Below are positions 18,746 to 26,684 of a stretch of 64,000 nt of DNA, piece after piece; positions within the stretch are counted from its first letter, which is position 1; each line of letters begins with the position of its first letter. Origin of the DNA: Gilvibacter sediminis (lineage in GTDB: Bacteria > Bacteroidota > Bacteroidia > Flavobacteriales > Flavobacteriaceae). The position numbers were made by a program, and so were the translations under genes. The notes under the pieces were generated by a model that saw only the letters and a program-made list of their open reading frames with translations, was not told the origin of the DNA and searched no databases. Location of the stretch: NCBI RefSeq assembly GCF_028561565.1, contig NZ_JAQQTE010000022.1:65716-129715 (forward strand). Direction: 5' to 3'.

Positions 18746-20068
18746 ATGGACCCCAAACTCAATCACCTTTTGTTGCGTGCAGGCTTTGGAACCCAGCCCA
18801 AAGCTATATCTCGCTTGGGATGGAAATCACCAGCGGACGCCCTGCCATCACTTTTTAGAACGGATGATTTTTCCATTACTCTTCCCAAGGGTACTGGATC
18901 GGATAGGTCCAAGGTGGATAAATCCAAGATCCGCGAGCAGACCGTTGCTATGAATTTGGAGTGGCTTATCGGGATGGCGGAGTCCAAATCACCTCTGCAA
19001 GAGAAGATGTGCTTTTTTTGGCACGATCATTTTGGCGTGAAAGCAAAACTCCCTGTTTTAGCGGCAATCCACAACAATACATTGCGCAAATACGCCTTGG
19101 GCAAGTTTGGTGATCTGCTTCATGCTGTGGCCAAAGATCCTGCTATGTTGCTGTTCTTGAACAATCAGCAGAACAAAAAATCAGCACCCAATGAAAACTT
19201 CGCCAGAGAACTCTTTGAATTATTCACCTTAGGAGAAGGGCACTACACAGAATCAGACATTAAAGAAGCCGCCCGAGCCTTTACGGGTTGGAAGACCGAT
19301 CGTCAAGGCGCTTTTCGTTTTGTGCGATTTCAGCATGATTATGGCGCTAAGACTGTCTTTGGGAAACGTAAAAATTTTACAGGTGAGCAAGTGGTCGATC
19401 TGGTCTTGCAACAGCCACAAACAGCGAAGTTCATCGTAGATAAGATTGTGGATTTTATGGTCGGCCCTCAATTAGATCAAGCCAAGCGCAGTGATTTATA
19501 CAGCTCATTTCGTCGTAGCGATCTGCATATCGGGAAGCTATTGCAGGAAATATTTACTTCGGATTGGTTCTACGCGCAGGAGCATCGCGCGGCTCGAATA
19601 AAATCCCCCATAGAATTATTAGTAAGCGTTTGCCAGGCCTTTGATTTAAAAAAGGATTCCGGCATTGGCTTGTTGATGGCTCAGCGCTCTTTAGGGCAAG
19701 TTTTGTTTGCTCCACCATCTGTAGCTGGATGGCCCAGTGAAAGGCAGTGGATAGATAGTTCCTCCTTGCTTTACCGCCAGAATTTAGGTTTTGCGGTATT
19801 GCTGAATCGGGCGTTAAAGGGCATTGAAAAAGCCAATTTTGATGCTAAGGTTAAGGGTATGGACCTTCCTAAAGGCAGCAAACTCTTTAGTGCGTCTACG
19901 CGCTACTGGCAGGGACTTTCTACCGCAGCATGCAGTGAAATTTTGTTTGCTAAACCGCCAAGTCAACAGGTCTTAGCGCAAATTGATCGGGCCGCAGGGG
20001 CGGAGTCGACACCCGAACTCATGCGCTTAGCCTTGCTTATGGCCTTGCCCGAATACCAACTCTGTTAA
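18746..20068 (+). CDS. DUF1800 domain-containing protein
   Basis: A 440-residue protein with the DUF1800 layout: HLLLRAGFG at the start, MCFFWHDHFGVKA (about 91-103), NENFARELFELFTLGEGHY, the FTGWKTDRQG stretch and PSVAGWPSERQWIDSSSLLYRQN. I chose ATG 18746 because it starts MDPKLNHLLLRAGFG, typical for the family; an in-frame TTG at 18710 would add an unconvincing 12-residue extension. No signal peptide is seen, although the partner DUF1501 protein has a Tat signal. The two genes are 11 bases apart. DUF1800/DUF1501 pairs are widespread in Bacteroidota and Planctomycetota, but I know no established function. Confidence 0.88.
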   Translation: MDPKLNHLLLRAGFGTQPKAISRLGWKSPADALPSLFRTDDFSITLPKGTGSDRSKVDKSKIREQTVAMNLEWLIGMAESKSPLQEKMCFFWHDHFGVKAKLPVLAAIHNNTLRKYALGKFGDLLHAVAKDPAMLLFLNNQQNKKSAPNENFARELFELFTLGEGHYTESDIKEAARAFTGWKTDRQGAFRFVRFQHDYGAKTVFGKRKNFTGEQVVDLVLQQPQTAKFIVDKIVDFMVGPQLDQAKRSDLYSSFRRSDLHIGKLLQEIFTSDWFYAQEHRAARIKSPIELLVSVCQAFDLKKDSGIGLLMAQRSLGQVLFAPPSVAGWPSERQWIDSSSLLYRQNLGFAVLLNRALKGIEKANFDAKVKGMDLPKGSKLFSASTRYWQGLSTAACSEILFAKPPSQQVLAQIDRAAGAESTPELMRLALLMALPEYQLC

Positions 20069-20079
20069 TACACGAAGCT

Positions 20080-21267
20080 ATGGAAAGAAGAACTTTTTTA
20101 AAACGCAGCGCCTTAGCGAGTACCGCTTTGATGATCCCAGGCTTTTTACAGGCGCAGTTCAAACCCTTAAGTCAATTGGGTAAACGCTTGATCATTATTC
20201 AGCTTTCGGGTGGTAATGATGGGCTCAATACTGTGGTGCCTTTTAGGAATGACATCTATTACCGCAGCAGACCAGTTCTCGGTTTGAAACGCGATCAACT
20301 CAATGCAGTCACAGATGCGGTAGGATTTCATCCCGCTTTTAAGAATATGGCCAAACTCTATGAATCTGGTGATTTACTCACCATTAATGGCGTTGGGTAT
20401 CCCAATCCGAACCGGTCGCATTTTAGGAGTATGGATATTTGGCATTCCGCTTCAGATAGCGATAAGCATTTACAATCGGGTTGGTTAGGGCGTTATTTGG
20501 ATCACCAATGTGCAGGTTCGTGCGGTAATCCTTTGGCTATTGAAATTGATGGTAGTTTGAGTTTGGCGCTCAAAGGGGAGGAGCAAAAGGCTTTAGCGAT
20601 TCGCAATGTGAAGCAATTCAACAAGATGTCCAAGAGCAGATTGAATCAGTTTTTGCTGCAACAACACGAAGCCGAACATCACCACGACAACCACGCCTAT
20701 TTGTACAAGACCCTGCGAGAGACGGTAAACGCTGCAGATTATTTGGAATCTCGATTAAATCGTATGCCCACTCACAGTCAGTTTCCAAAAACGCAATTGG
20801 GGAGACAATTACGCACCATGACTCAAATGATGAGTGCAGGTTTGGACAGCAGTGTTTATTACACTTCTATGAGTGGATTTGATACCCATGTGAATCAAAA
20901 GCAACTGCAGCAAAGACTCTTGTCGCAGGTAGACGAGGCCGTGGGCGTTTTGGTTGATACCTTAAAAAAAGAGAATCTTTGGAAGGATACTGCGGTGATG
21001 ATTTTTTCTGAATTTGGCCGTAGAGTTGTGGAGAATGGGTCTCAAGGCACCGATCACGGTTCTGGCAATCAAGTATTCCTACTCAGTGGTGGACTTAAAA
21101 AACAAGGCTTTTACAATGATTTGCCGGACCTAAGCCGTCTCAATGACGGAGATCTGGCCATGCAAATTGATTTTAGACAGATCTACACCACCCTTTTAAA
21201 GGATTGGTTTAATACAGATCCATCCGGAATTGTCCCCGGGAGGTTTGAACCCTTGAATATTTTCTAA
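20080..21267 (+). CDS. DUF1501 domain-containing protein (Tat-exported)
   Basis: A 395-residue protein of the DUF1501 family, distantly related to the sulfatase/alkaline-phosphatase superfamily. It has a Tat signal at the very N-terminus (RRTFLKRSALASTALMIPGF, Arg3/Arg4). Family features: LIIIQLSGGNDGLNTVVPF, GFHPAFKNMAKLY, NPNRSHFRSMDIWHSA, GFDTHVNQ, and IFSEFGRRVVENGSQGTDHGSGNQVFLLSGG. The Asp/His motifs are in the positions where the superfamily binds metals, but the catalytic nucleophile is not obvious. It follows the DUF1800 gene by 11 bases, so the two are coexpressed and possibly form one exported complex; the role is unknown. Confidence 0.9.
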   Translation: MERRTFLKRSALASTALMIPGFLQAQFKPLSQLGKRLIIIQLSGGNDGLNTVVPFRNDIYYRSRPVLGLKRDQLNAVTDAVGFHPAFKNMAKLYESGDLLTINGVGYPNPNRSHFRSMDIWHSASDSDKHLQSGWLGRYLDHQCAGSCGNPLAIEIDGSLSLALKGEEQKALAIRNVKQFNKMSKSRLNQFLLQQHEAEHHHDNHAYLYKTLRETVNAADYLESRLNRMPTHSQFPKTQLGRQLRTMTQMMSAGLDSSVYYTSMSGFDTHVNQKQLQQRLLSQVDEAVGVLVDTLKKENLWKDTAVMIFSEFGRRVVENGSQGTDHGSGNQVFLLSGGLKKQGFYNDLPDLSRLNDGDLAMQIDFRQIYTTLLKDWFNTDPSGIVPGRFEPLNIF

Positions 21268-21311
21268 TAAAGCGCAATTGCTTAACTTCATCGCTCATAA
21301 AAAATCGAACT

Positions 21312-21719
21312 ATGAAAAAATTGGCATTGCTAGTCTTCTTGACATTTTCACTTAGTCTAACGGCTCAGAATGAAAAACTGATCGGAAAATGGACCGGAGA
21401 TAGTAAAGGAGAAGTAGGTAGCATTGTCTTTGACGATGAAGGTTTCATCACTTTCATTATTGAAGGGAACCCGATGGGTGGAAAAGCCTTTGACATGGAT
21501 GGAGTTACCGCTAATATGACCTACGAGGTAGACTACAGCGTTAAACCTTACCCTGTAGAGATCAATGTGAATGTCCCAGAAGTGGGCACCTTAGGGACTA
21601 TGTATGGCTTTATTGAATTTCTTTCAGACGATTCCATAAAAATGGCAGTGGGGCAATTGGGTGAAAAGATCACCGAAATTACCCCACAAAATTCCATTGT
21701 CCTTAATCGGGACGAGTGA
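21312..21719 (+). CDS. Small exported protein, lipocalin-like
   Basis: A 135-residue protein with a signal peptide (MKKLALLVFLTFSLSLTAQ, cut near residue 19) followed by KLIGKWTGDSKGE, the G-x-W start characteristic of lipocalin-like barrels, and alternating beta-strand-like segments. I cannot name a ligand. It is 44 bases downstream of the DUF1501 gene and could be its third operon member. Its stop codon lies one base from the end of the convergent lysA gene, with no terminator hairpin between them. Confidence 0.65.
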   Translation: MKKLALLVFLTFSLSLTAQNEKLIGKWTGDSKGEVGSIVFDDEGFITFIIEGNPMGGKAFDMDGVTANMTYEVDYSVKPYPVEINVNVPEVGTLGTMYGFIEFLSDDSIKMAVGQLGEKITEITPQNSIVLNRDE

Positions 21720-21720
21720 T

Positions 21721-22917
21721 TTAAACAACCTGATTTCTGATCAGATCCTCAAAGGTTTCGCGTTTGCGGATCAGTTTCCAGTCACCATCAATGAATAAGG
21801 CTTCAGCAGGGCGGTAACGGCTGTTGTAATTGCTCGCCATAGTAAAGCAGTAGGCTCCCGCATTACTGAAACTCAACACATCGCCTTCAGAGATCTCAGC
21901 GATGCGTCTATTGTTAGCAAAGGTGTCTGTTTCACAAATATACCCAACTACCGAGTAAAAACGCTCTTTACCTTCAGCATTGGAGATGTTTCTGATCTGA
22001 TGTTGTGCGCCGTAAAGCATTGGACGGATCAAATGGTTAAAACCACTATCTACTTGAGCAAAAACGGTAGAGGTAGTTTGCTTAATGGCATTCACGCGGA
22101 CTAAGAATTGACCAGCTTGACTCACCAAGAATTTTCCAGGTTCAAAAGCCAAGGTCAGCGGACGGCCGTATTCGGCCTCAAACTCGTTAAAGCGTTGGCT
22201 GAGTTTTTCTCCAAATTCTTCCACATTGGTTTCAATATCGCCTGCTTTGTAAGGAACTTTGAATCCACTTCCGAAGTCAATAAAGTCCAAAGTCTTAAAA
22301 TGTTTCGCCGTCTCAAAGAGGATCTCAGAAGCATAAAGGAAAACTTCCACATCTAAAATATCACTTCCGGTATGCATGTGGATTCCGTTGATGTGCATTC
22401 CCGTATTCTCTACAATTCTCAAAATGTGAGGCAATTGGTGAATGCTGATCCCAAACTTGCTGTCAATATGCCCTACAGAGATGTTGGTGTTTCCACCTGC
22501 CATAACGTGCGGATTGATGCGGATACATACAGGAATATCGGGATGTGCGGTTCCAAACTGCTCTAAAATAGCGAGGTTATCAATATTGATCTGCACCCCT
22601 TTGGCAGCAACTTGTTCGATCTCTTCAAAAGAAACACCGTTGGGCGTATAAATGATGTCTTTCGGATCTACACCGGCCTCCAGTCCGATAAGCACTTCTT
22701 GAATGGATACGGTGTCCAATCCGGCGCCAAGGCCATTGATGAGTTTTAAAATGGACAAATTGTTCGAGGCCTTGACCGCATAATGGATCTTGAGCTTCTT
22801 TACCTGTTTAAAAGCTGCAGTGAGGCGTTTGTATTGAGACGCGATCATTTGGGCGTCATACACATACAAAGGGCTGTCAAAGCGATCTACAGCTGTTAAA
22901 AGGTCTTGATTTGTCAT
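21721..22917 (-). CDS. lysA: Diaminopimelate decarboxylase
   Basis: A 398-residue PLP-dependent decarboxylase that makes L-lysine from meso-diaminopimelate, the last step of lysine synthesis. Fold type III features: PLP-Lys49 in LKIHYAVKASNN, the HMHTGSDI loop, FIDFGSGFKVPY and, near the C-terminus, SNAGAYCFTMASNYNSR, where the Tyr contributes to the dimeric active site. The length fits the Bacteroidota type. It is monocistronic here and convergent with the small lipocalin-like gene. Together with dapD at 53.1 kb it belongs to the DAP/lysine pathway, which also feeds peptidoglycan. Confidence 0.95.
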   Translation of the reverse strand: MTNQDLLTAVDRFDSPLYVYDAQMIASQYKRLTAAFKQVKKLKIHYAVKASNNLSILKLINGLGAGLDTVSIQEVLIGLEAGVDPKDIIYTPNGVSFEEIEQVAAKGVQINIDNLAILEQFGTAHPDIPVCIRINPHVMAGGNTNISVGHIDSKFGISIHQLPHILRIVENTGMHINGIHMHTGSDILDVEVFLYASEILFETAKHFKTLDFIDFGSGFKVPYKAGDIETNVEEFGEKLSQRFNEFEAEYGRPLTLAFEPGKFLVSQAGQFLVRVNAIKQTTSTVFAQVDSGFNHLIRPMLYGAQHQIRNISNAEGKERFYSVVGYICETDTFANNRRIAEISEGDVLSFSNAGAYCFTMASNYNSRYRPAEALFIDGDWKLIRKRETFEDLIRNQVV

Positions 22918-23032
22918 TGTTTTAAAATTTTAGCCTACTAAATTAAGCAAGCCGATTAAATCTTCTGCAAGTCAGAGTCGATAAAAAAGTGTTAAGCTTT
23001 CGATAAGACACTTATTTTCTAGTGGAAATTTG

Positions 23033-23064
23033 TTGGCTTAGACCGTTCGCATTTGCTACCTTTG
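23033..23064 (+). promoter_or_regulatory. sucC promoter: TTGG-N20-TACCTTTG
   Basis: TACCTTTG at 23057-23064 is a full match to the Bacteroidota -7 consensus, with TTGG at 23033-23036 exactly 20 bases upstream. The ATG is 28 bases downstream of the box. Confidence 0.7.
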
Positions 23065-23092
23065 CAAAACAGAAAAAAACACGACCGAGCAT

Positions 23093-24283
23093 ATGAATCT
23101 ACACGAATATCAAGGCAAGGAAATATTAAACAGTTTTGGGGTACAGATCCAAAGAGGATACGTAGCCGAAACTCCAGAGCAGGCTGTTGATGCTGCAAAG
23201 AAATTAACGGAAGAGACCGGAACCGGTTGGCATGTGATCAAAGCACAAGTGCACGCTGGAGGTCGCGGAAAAGGTGGCGGAGTAAAATTGGCCAAGAACT
23301 TGGACGAAGTTCGCGAGATTTCCGATCAGATCTTAGGTATGCAACTCATCACTCCGCAGACTTCTGCAGAAGGAAAAACTGTTCACCAAGTATTGATTGC
23401 TGAAGATGTTTACTACCCTGGAGATTCAGAGCCAAAAGAATACTATATGAGTGTACTTTTGGATCGTGCCGCAGGTAAAAATATGATCATGTACTCTCCA
23501 CAAGGAGGTATGGATATTGAAGCGGTTGCAGAAGAAACTCCGGAATTGATCTTTACAGAGACTGTGGAGCCAGACACCGGATTACTTCCTTTCCAAGCGC
23601 GTCGTATTGCCTTTAACTTGGGCTTGAGCGGTAAAGCATTTAAAGAGATGACTAAATTCGTTTTTGCTTTGTACAAAGCTTACGAGAACTCAGATTCTTC
23701 TCTATTTGAGATCAACCCAGTATTGAAGACCAGTGATGATCGCGTGATCGCGGTGGACTCTAAGGTAACTATTGATGACAATGCGCTCTTCCGTCACAAA
23801 GATTACGCAGCTATGCGTGACGTTCGTGAAGAGAATCCAATTGAGGTTGAGGCCAAAGCTGTTGGTTTGAACTATGTAGATCTTGACGGAAACGTTGGAT
23901 GTATGGTAAACGGAGCCGGCTTGGCAATGGCGACTATGGATTTGATCAAGATGGCCGGTGGAGAGCCAGCCAACTTCCTTGACGTAGGAGGAACTGCAGA
24001 CGCTGAGCGTGTGGAAACAGCTTTTAAGATCATTCTTCGTGATGAGAATGTAAAAGCGATTCTTGTGAACATTTTTGGAGGTATTGTACGTTGTGACCGT
24101 GTGGCGCAAGGTATTGTAGATGCCTACAAGAACATCGGGGACATTCCTGTACCAATCATTGTTCGTTTGCAAGGAACCAATGCTGAATTAGCGAAGGAAA
24201 TCATTGATAATAGTGGTTTGGATGTGCATTCTGCAGTAGAATTTAAAGAAGCATCAGATAAAGTTCAGGCGGTACTCGCATAA
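23093..24283 (+). CDS. sucC: Succinyl-CoA ligase (ADP-forming) subunit beta
   Basis: A 396-residue beta subunit of succinyl-CoA synthetase, which makes ATP or GTP while converting succinyl-CoA to succinate in the citric-acid cycle. It begins MNLHEYQGKEIL and has the ATP-grasp glycine loop VHAGGRGKGGGVKLAKN (about 51-67). The C-terminal domain shows GNVGCMVNGAGLAMATMD, FLDVGGTADAERV and LVNIFGGIVRCDRVAQGI, the power-helix and phosphohistidine-contact region. The alpha subunit gene (sucD) is not next to it: a strong terminator follows 20 bases after the stop. Confidence 0.97.
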   Translation: MNLHEYQGKEILNSFGVQIQRGYVAETPEQAVDAAKKLTEETGTGWHVIKAQVHAGGRGKGGGVKLAKNLDEVREISDQILGMQLITPQTSAEGKTVHQVLIAEDVYYPGDSEPKEYYMSVLLDRAAGKNMIMYSPQGGMDIEAVAEETPELIFTETVEPDTGLLPFQARRIAFNLGLSGKAFKEMTKFVFALYKAYENSDSSLFEINPVLKTSDDRVIAVDSKVTIDDNALFRHKDYAAMRDVREENPIEVEAKAVGLNYVDLDGNVGCMVNGAGLAMATMDLIKMAGGEPANFLDVGGTADAERVETAFKIILRDENVKAILVNIFGGIVRCDRVAQGIVDAYKNIGDIPVPIIVRLQGTNAELAKEIIDNSGLDVHSAVEFKEASDKVQAVLA

Positions 24284-24303
24284 ACTTTGAAACATACTTA
24301 AAG

Positions 24304-24336
24304 CTCCCGTAAACGCTGGTTTTCGGGAGTTTTTTT
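24304..24336 (+). terminator. Intrinsic terminator of sucC
   Basis: CTCCCG (24304-24309) pairs with CGGGAG (24324-24329), directly followed by seven T. It lies 20 bases after the sucC stop. Confidence 0.85.
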
Positions 24337-24461
24337 ATGCCCTATTTTGAATGTTAACTAGTTCAAATAATCGTTAAACTGTCGTTAAATCAAGCCTTTA
24401 GAAGTAACTATTTAATTTTTGAGCAGTCTATTAGGTGTACATCAATTTAAATCGAACAGTA

Positions 24462-24797
24462 ATGCGAAAATTAAGTTTATTAGTAGTTGCCCTAGCGTTT
24501 TTTGTAGGGACTACTGCAAATGCGGCCACCGAGCCAACAAACGAGAACCCAGTAACGATCACTCAAGAGATCGGGAAGTTTTTAGCCAACCCAGACTTTG
24601 ATTTTGGAGGGGAGGAGATCGCCAAGGTTTCTTTCATGATCAACAAAGACAATGAGGTGGTTGTACTGTCTGTAGATTCAGACAATGACACTGTGGTGAC
24701 TTACATCAAGTCAAGATTGAACTATCAAAAACTTGAGACAAGCGCTCAGAAAGGAATGGAATATACAGTGCCCGTGCGATTGAAGACGGTAGTGTAG
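24462..24797 (+). CDS. Small exported protein of unknown function
   Basis: A 111-residue protein. ATG 24462 is chosen because it gives a clean signal peptide (MRKLSLLVVALAFFVGTTANA, cut before ATEP); an upstream in-frame GTG at 24435 would bury this signal behind nine residues. The mature part of about 90 residues is acidic, with KVSFMINKDNEVVVLSV and VPVRLKTVV as apparent beta strands. It resembles short periplasmic proteins frequent in flavobacteria, but I know no function. It is flanked by terminators on both sides and so is monocistronic. Confidence 0.7.
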   Translation: MRKLSLLVVALAFFVGTTANAATEPTNENPVTITQEIGKFLANPDFDFGGEEIAKVSFMINKDNEVVVLSVDSDNDTVVTYIKSRLNYQKLETSAQKGMEYTVPVRLKTVV

Positions 24798-24820
24798 AGG
24801 AGGCACTGTAAAAAAGAAGA

Positions 24821-24850
24821 ATCCCGCAGTCTGGCTGCGGGATTTTTTTT
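24821..24850 (+). terminator. Intrinsic terminator after the small exported protein
   Basis: ATCCCGCAG (24821-24829) pairs perfectly with CTGCGGGAT (24835-24843) around a 5-base loop, followed by a run of eight T. Confidence 0.88.
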
Positions 24851-24888
24851 GGTCCTTGCTTTTCCCTATTTTTACCCCACTACAACAG

Positions 24889-25290
24889 ATGGATAAAAAA
24901 GAGGAAAAATTAGGACTACTCAGTGATTTGATTGCTTTAGCGCAGGCGGATCACCATATTTCTGAAGAGGAATATCAATTTATCATGACCTTGGCCAAGC
25001 GCTTTGAAATTGATAAGGAGACGGTTCACGACCTCTTTCACAATCCTGTGGAATCCAAGCCAATCGTTACGGAACTCGGGCGCATCACGCACTTTCACAA
25101 ATTGGTGTTGATGATGAATATTGACCTCAAAACCAAAGACGCTGAGGTTGCCGCATTGCGGAACTTTGGACTCAAGATGGGGATTCGTATGGAGATCATT
25201 GATCAGGTGATGCTCCGCATGGATAAATACGAGAACAAGCTCATTCCTGCTGACGAGTTGGTGCGTATTTTCCAAGCCTACTACAACTAA
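24889..25290 (+). CDS. TerB-like helical protein
   Basis: A 133-residue, all-helical, soluble protein. ATG 24889 (MDKKEEKLGLLSDLIALAQ) is preferred; an in-frame upstream TTG begins right after the preceding terminator and would give an implausible hydrophobic lead. The pattern LxxLIALAQADHHISEEEYQFI resembles the TerB/DjlA-type domain, in which an acidic helix-loop (A-D-x-x-I-x-x-x-E) is conserved. Such domains occur in tellurite-resistance and envelope-stress proteins; no ter genes are adjacent, so a tellurite role is not implied. Function unknown. Confidence 0.65.
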   Translation: MDKKEEKLGLLSDLIALAQADHHISEEEYQFIMTLAKRFEIDKETVHDLFHNPVESKPIVTELGRITHFHKLVLMMNIDLKTKDAEVAALRNFGLKMGIRMEIIDQVMLRMDKYENKLIPADELVRIFQAYYN

Positions 25291-25342
25291 ACTGTCAATT
25301 CGGCATTAAAATTTATACCAATCACGTCAAAATGGCGTGAAA

Positions 25343-25367
25343 ATAGCAATGGAATCGAAATTGCTAT
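25343..25367. promoter_or_regulatory. Inverted repeat upstream of hsp20
   Basis: ATAGCAAT (25343-25350) and ATTGCTAT (25360-25367) are perfect 8-base arms around a 9-base centre, ending 29 bases before the hsp20 ATG. It could be an operator for a heat-shock repressor or a hairpin in the leader. It lacks the N9-spaced TTAGCACTC form of the HrcA/CIRCE element. Confidence 0.4.
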
Positions 25368-25396
25368 ACACTAGACGTAAATAAATTTTTCATGTT

Positions 25397-25831
25397 ATGA
25401 GTTTAGTTAAAAGAAATACACGATTTGGATTCCCTTTACTATTAGACGATCTGTTTTTAAATGATCGCTTGGATGTATGGGGAGGACAAAGAGCCGCCCT
25501 GCCGGCAGCCAACATTAAAGAAACCGAAGATGATTTTCAAGTGTCCTTGGCGGCCCCAGGCTTTAAAAAAGAAGATTTTAATATCAACCTAGAAGATGAT
25601 GTGCTAACCATATCATCAACAGTTGAGAATACATCAGAAGTCAAAGATGAGAAGGAGCGCTATACGCGCAAGGAGTTTAGTCGTTCAAGCTTTAGCCGCG
25701 CCTTCAGTCTTCCAGAAGATGTAAAACAAGACGAGATCTCAGCAGCCTATACCGATGGTATTTTGACCATTGTTGTTCCTAAGAACAAAGAGGCTCAGCT
25801 GTCTCAAAAGCGCACAATTGCAATTTCATAG
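25397..25831 (+). CDS. Hsp20 / small heat-shock protein
   Basis: A 144-residue small heat-shock chaperone that holds unfolding proteins without ATP. The alpha-crystallin domain spans about 37-135: ETEDDFQVSLAAPGFKKEDF, DDVLTISS, FSRSSFSRAFSLPEDV, and the family signature AAYTDGILTIVVPK. The C-terminal TIAI supplies the I-x-I motif that links subunits in the oligomer. Length is typical. It is monocistronic, between an upstream inverted repeat and a downstream terminator. The start at 25397 is preferred over the out-of-frame ATG at 25392. Confidence 0.95.
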   Translation: MSLVKRNTRFGFPLLLDDLFLNDRLDVWGGQRAALPAANIKETEDDFQVSLAAPGFKKEDFNINLEDDVLTISSTVENTSEVKDEKERYTRKEFSRSSFSRAFSLPEDVKQDEISAAYTDGILTIVVPKNKEAQLSQKRTIAIS

Positions 25832-25875
25832 TTATCCTAAGACTCTATTAGGAAATTTGGTTAGTTAGTTGTAGT

Positions 25876-25916
25876 AAGTCAGATCTTTGCAATTGGGGTC
25901 TGACTTCTTTTTTTTG
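25876..25916 (+). terminator. Intrinsic terminator of hsp20
   Basis: AAGTCAGA (25876-25883) pairs with TCTGACTT (25899-25906), followed by C and a long T run. It separates hsp20 from the convergent rluF gene. Confidence 0.8.
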
Positions 25917-25920
25917 GTGA

Positions 25921-26682
25921 CTAACGTCTGCGGCGTCTGCGTGGAGTTTGAGCGGCGGCCACCTTAGAAGAGGTGCTCACCATGGCCTCGATCTCTTGGA
26001 GTTCTTTAGCAGTGAGGTCTCTCCACTTACCTTCAGGAATACCATCTAGCGTAATATTCATGATGCGGACCCGTTGCAAACGGGTTACTTCATAGCCTAA
26101 GTATTCACACATTCTGCGGATCTGTCTATTGAGGCCTTGCACTAAGATGATTTTAAAGACAAATCGACTCAGACGTTCCACCTTGCACTTTTTAGTAACG
26201 GTTCCCAAAATTGGGATCCCTCCAGCCATGCGTCTCACAAACTCCTCAGTTATTGGGCGGTCTACAGTAACGATGTATTCCTTTTCGTGTTGATTCCCGG
26301 CGCGAAGTATTTTGTTGACGATATCACCGTTGTTGGTTAGAAAAATCAGGCCTTCACTGGGTTTGTCCAAGCGACCCACGTGAAAAATGCGCTCCTTGTG
26401 GTTGATATAACTGATGATATTTCCCGGAATGCTTTCATCCGTTGTACAGGTAATACCTACGGGTTTATTAAAGGCGATAAAGACATCGTCCTCTTTTTTA
26501 TTGGCCGATTTTCCATCTACACGAATCTCATCATCGGGCAGAACACGATCTCCCAAAACCGCTTTCCGGCCATTGATGGTCACCCGACCTTGCTCGATCA
26601 AAGCGTCAGCTTGACGGCGCGAGCAAAATCCTTGTTCGCTTAAGGCTTTATTAATGCGGATGCTGTCTGCTGCGTGCTCCAT
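25921..26682 (-). CDS. rluF: 23S rRNA pseudouridine synthase RluF
   Basis: A 253-residue pseudouridine synthase of the RsuA/RluB/E/F group. An S4 RNA-binding domain lies at about 8-55 ([20 protein letters not shown]). The catalytic Asp is in [17 protein letters not shown]. The stretches [32 protein letters not shown] and [20 protein letters not shown] match those I know from E. coli RluF, which modifies U2604 of 23S rRNA. The C-terminus ends in six consecutive Arg, probably an RNA-binding tail. Two bases separate it from uvrB upstream, so the two share a transcript. Confidence 0.92.
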   Translation of the reverse strand: MEHAADSIRINKALSEQGFCSRRQADALIEQGRVTINGRKAVLGDRVLPDDEIRVDGKSANKKEDDVFIAFNKPVGITCTTDESIPGNIISYINHKERIFHVGRLDKPSEGLIFLTNNGDIVNKILRAGNQHEKEYIVTVDRPITEEFVRRMAGGIPILGTVTKKCKVERLSRFVFKIILVQGLNRQIRRMCEYLGYEVTRLQRVRIMNITLDGIPEGKWRDLTAKELQEIEAMVSTSSKVAAAQTPRRRRRR

Positions 26683-26684
26683 TA

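Noticed and set aside
24856-24888. Extended N-terminus of the TerB-like protein from an upstream TTG
   Set aside because: The extension begins right after the preceding terminator's T run, and the ATG at 24889 gives the expected soluble helical start.
25321-25367. HrcA CIRCE element before hsp20
   Set aside because: The arms ATAGCAAT/ATTGCTAT do not match TTAGCACTC-N9-GAGTGCTAA beyond the 9-base spacing and a few bases.
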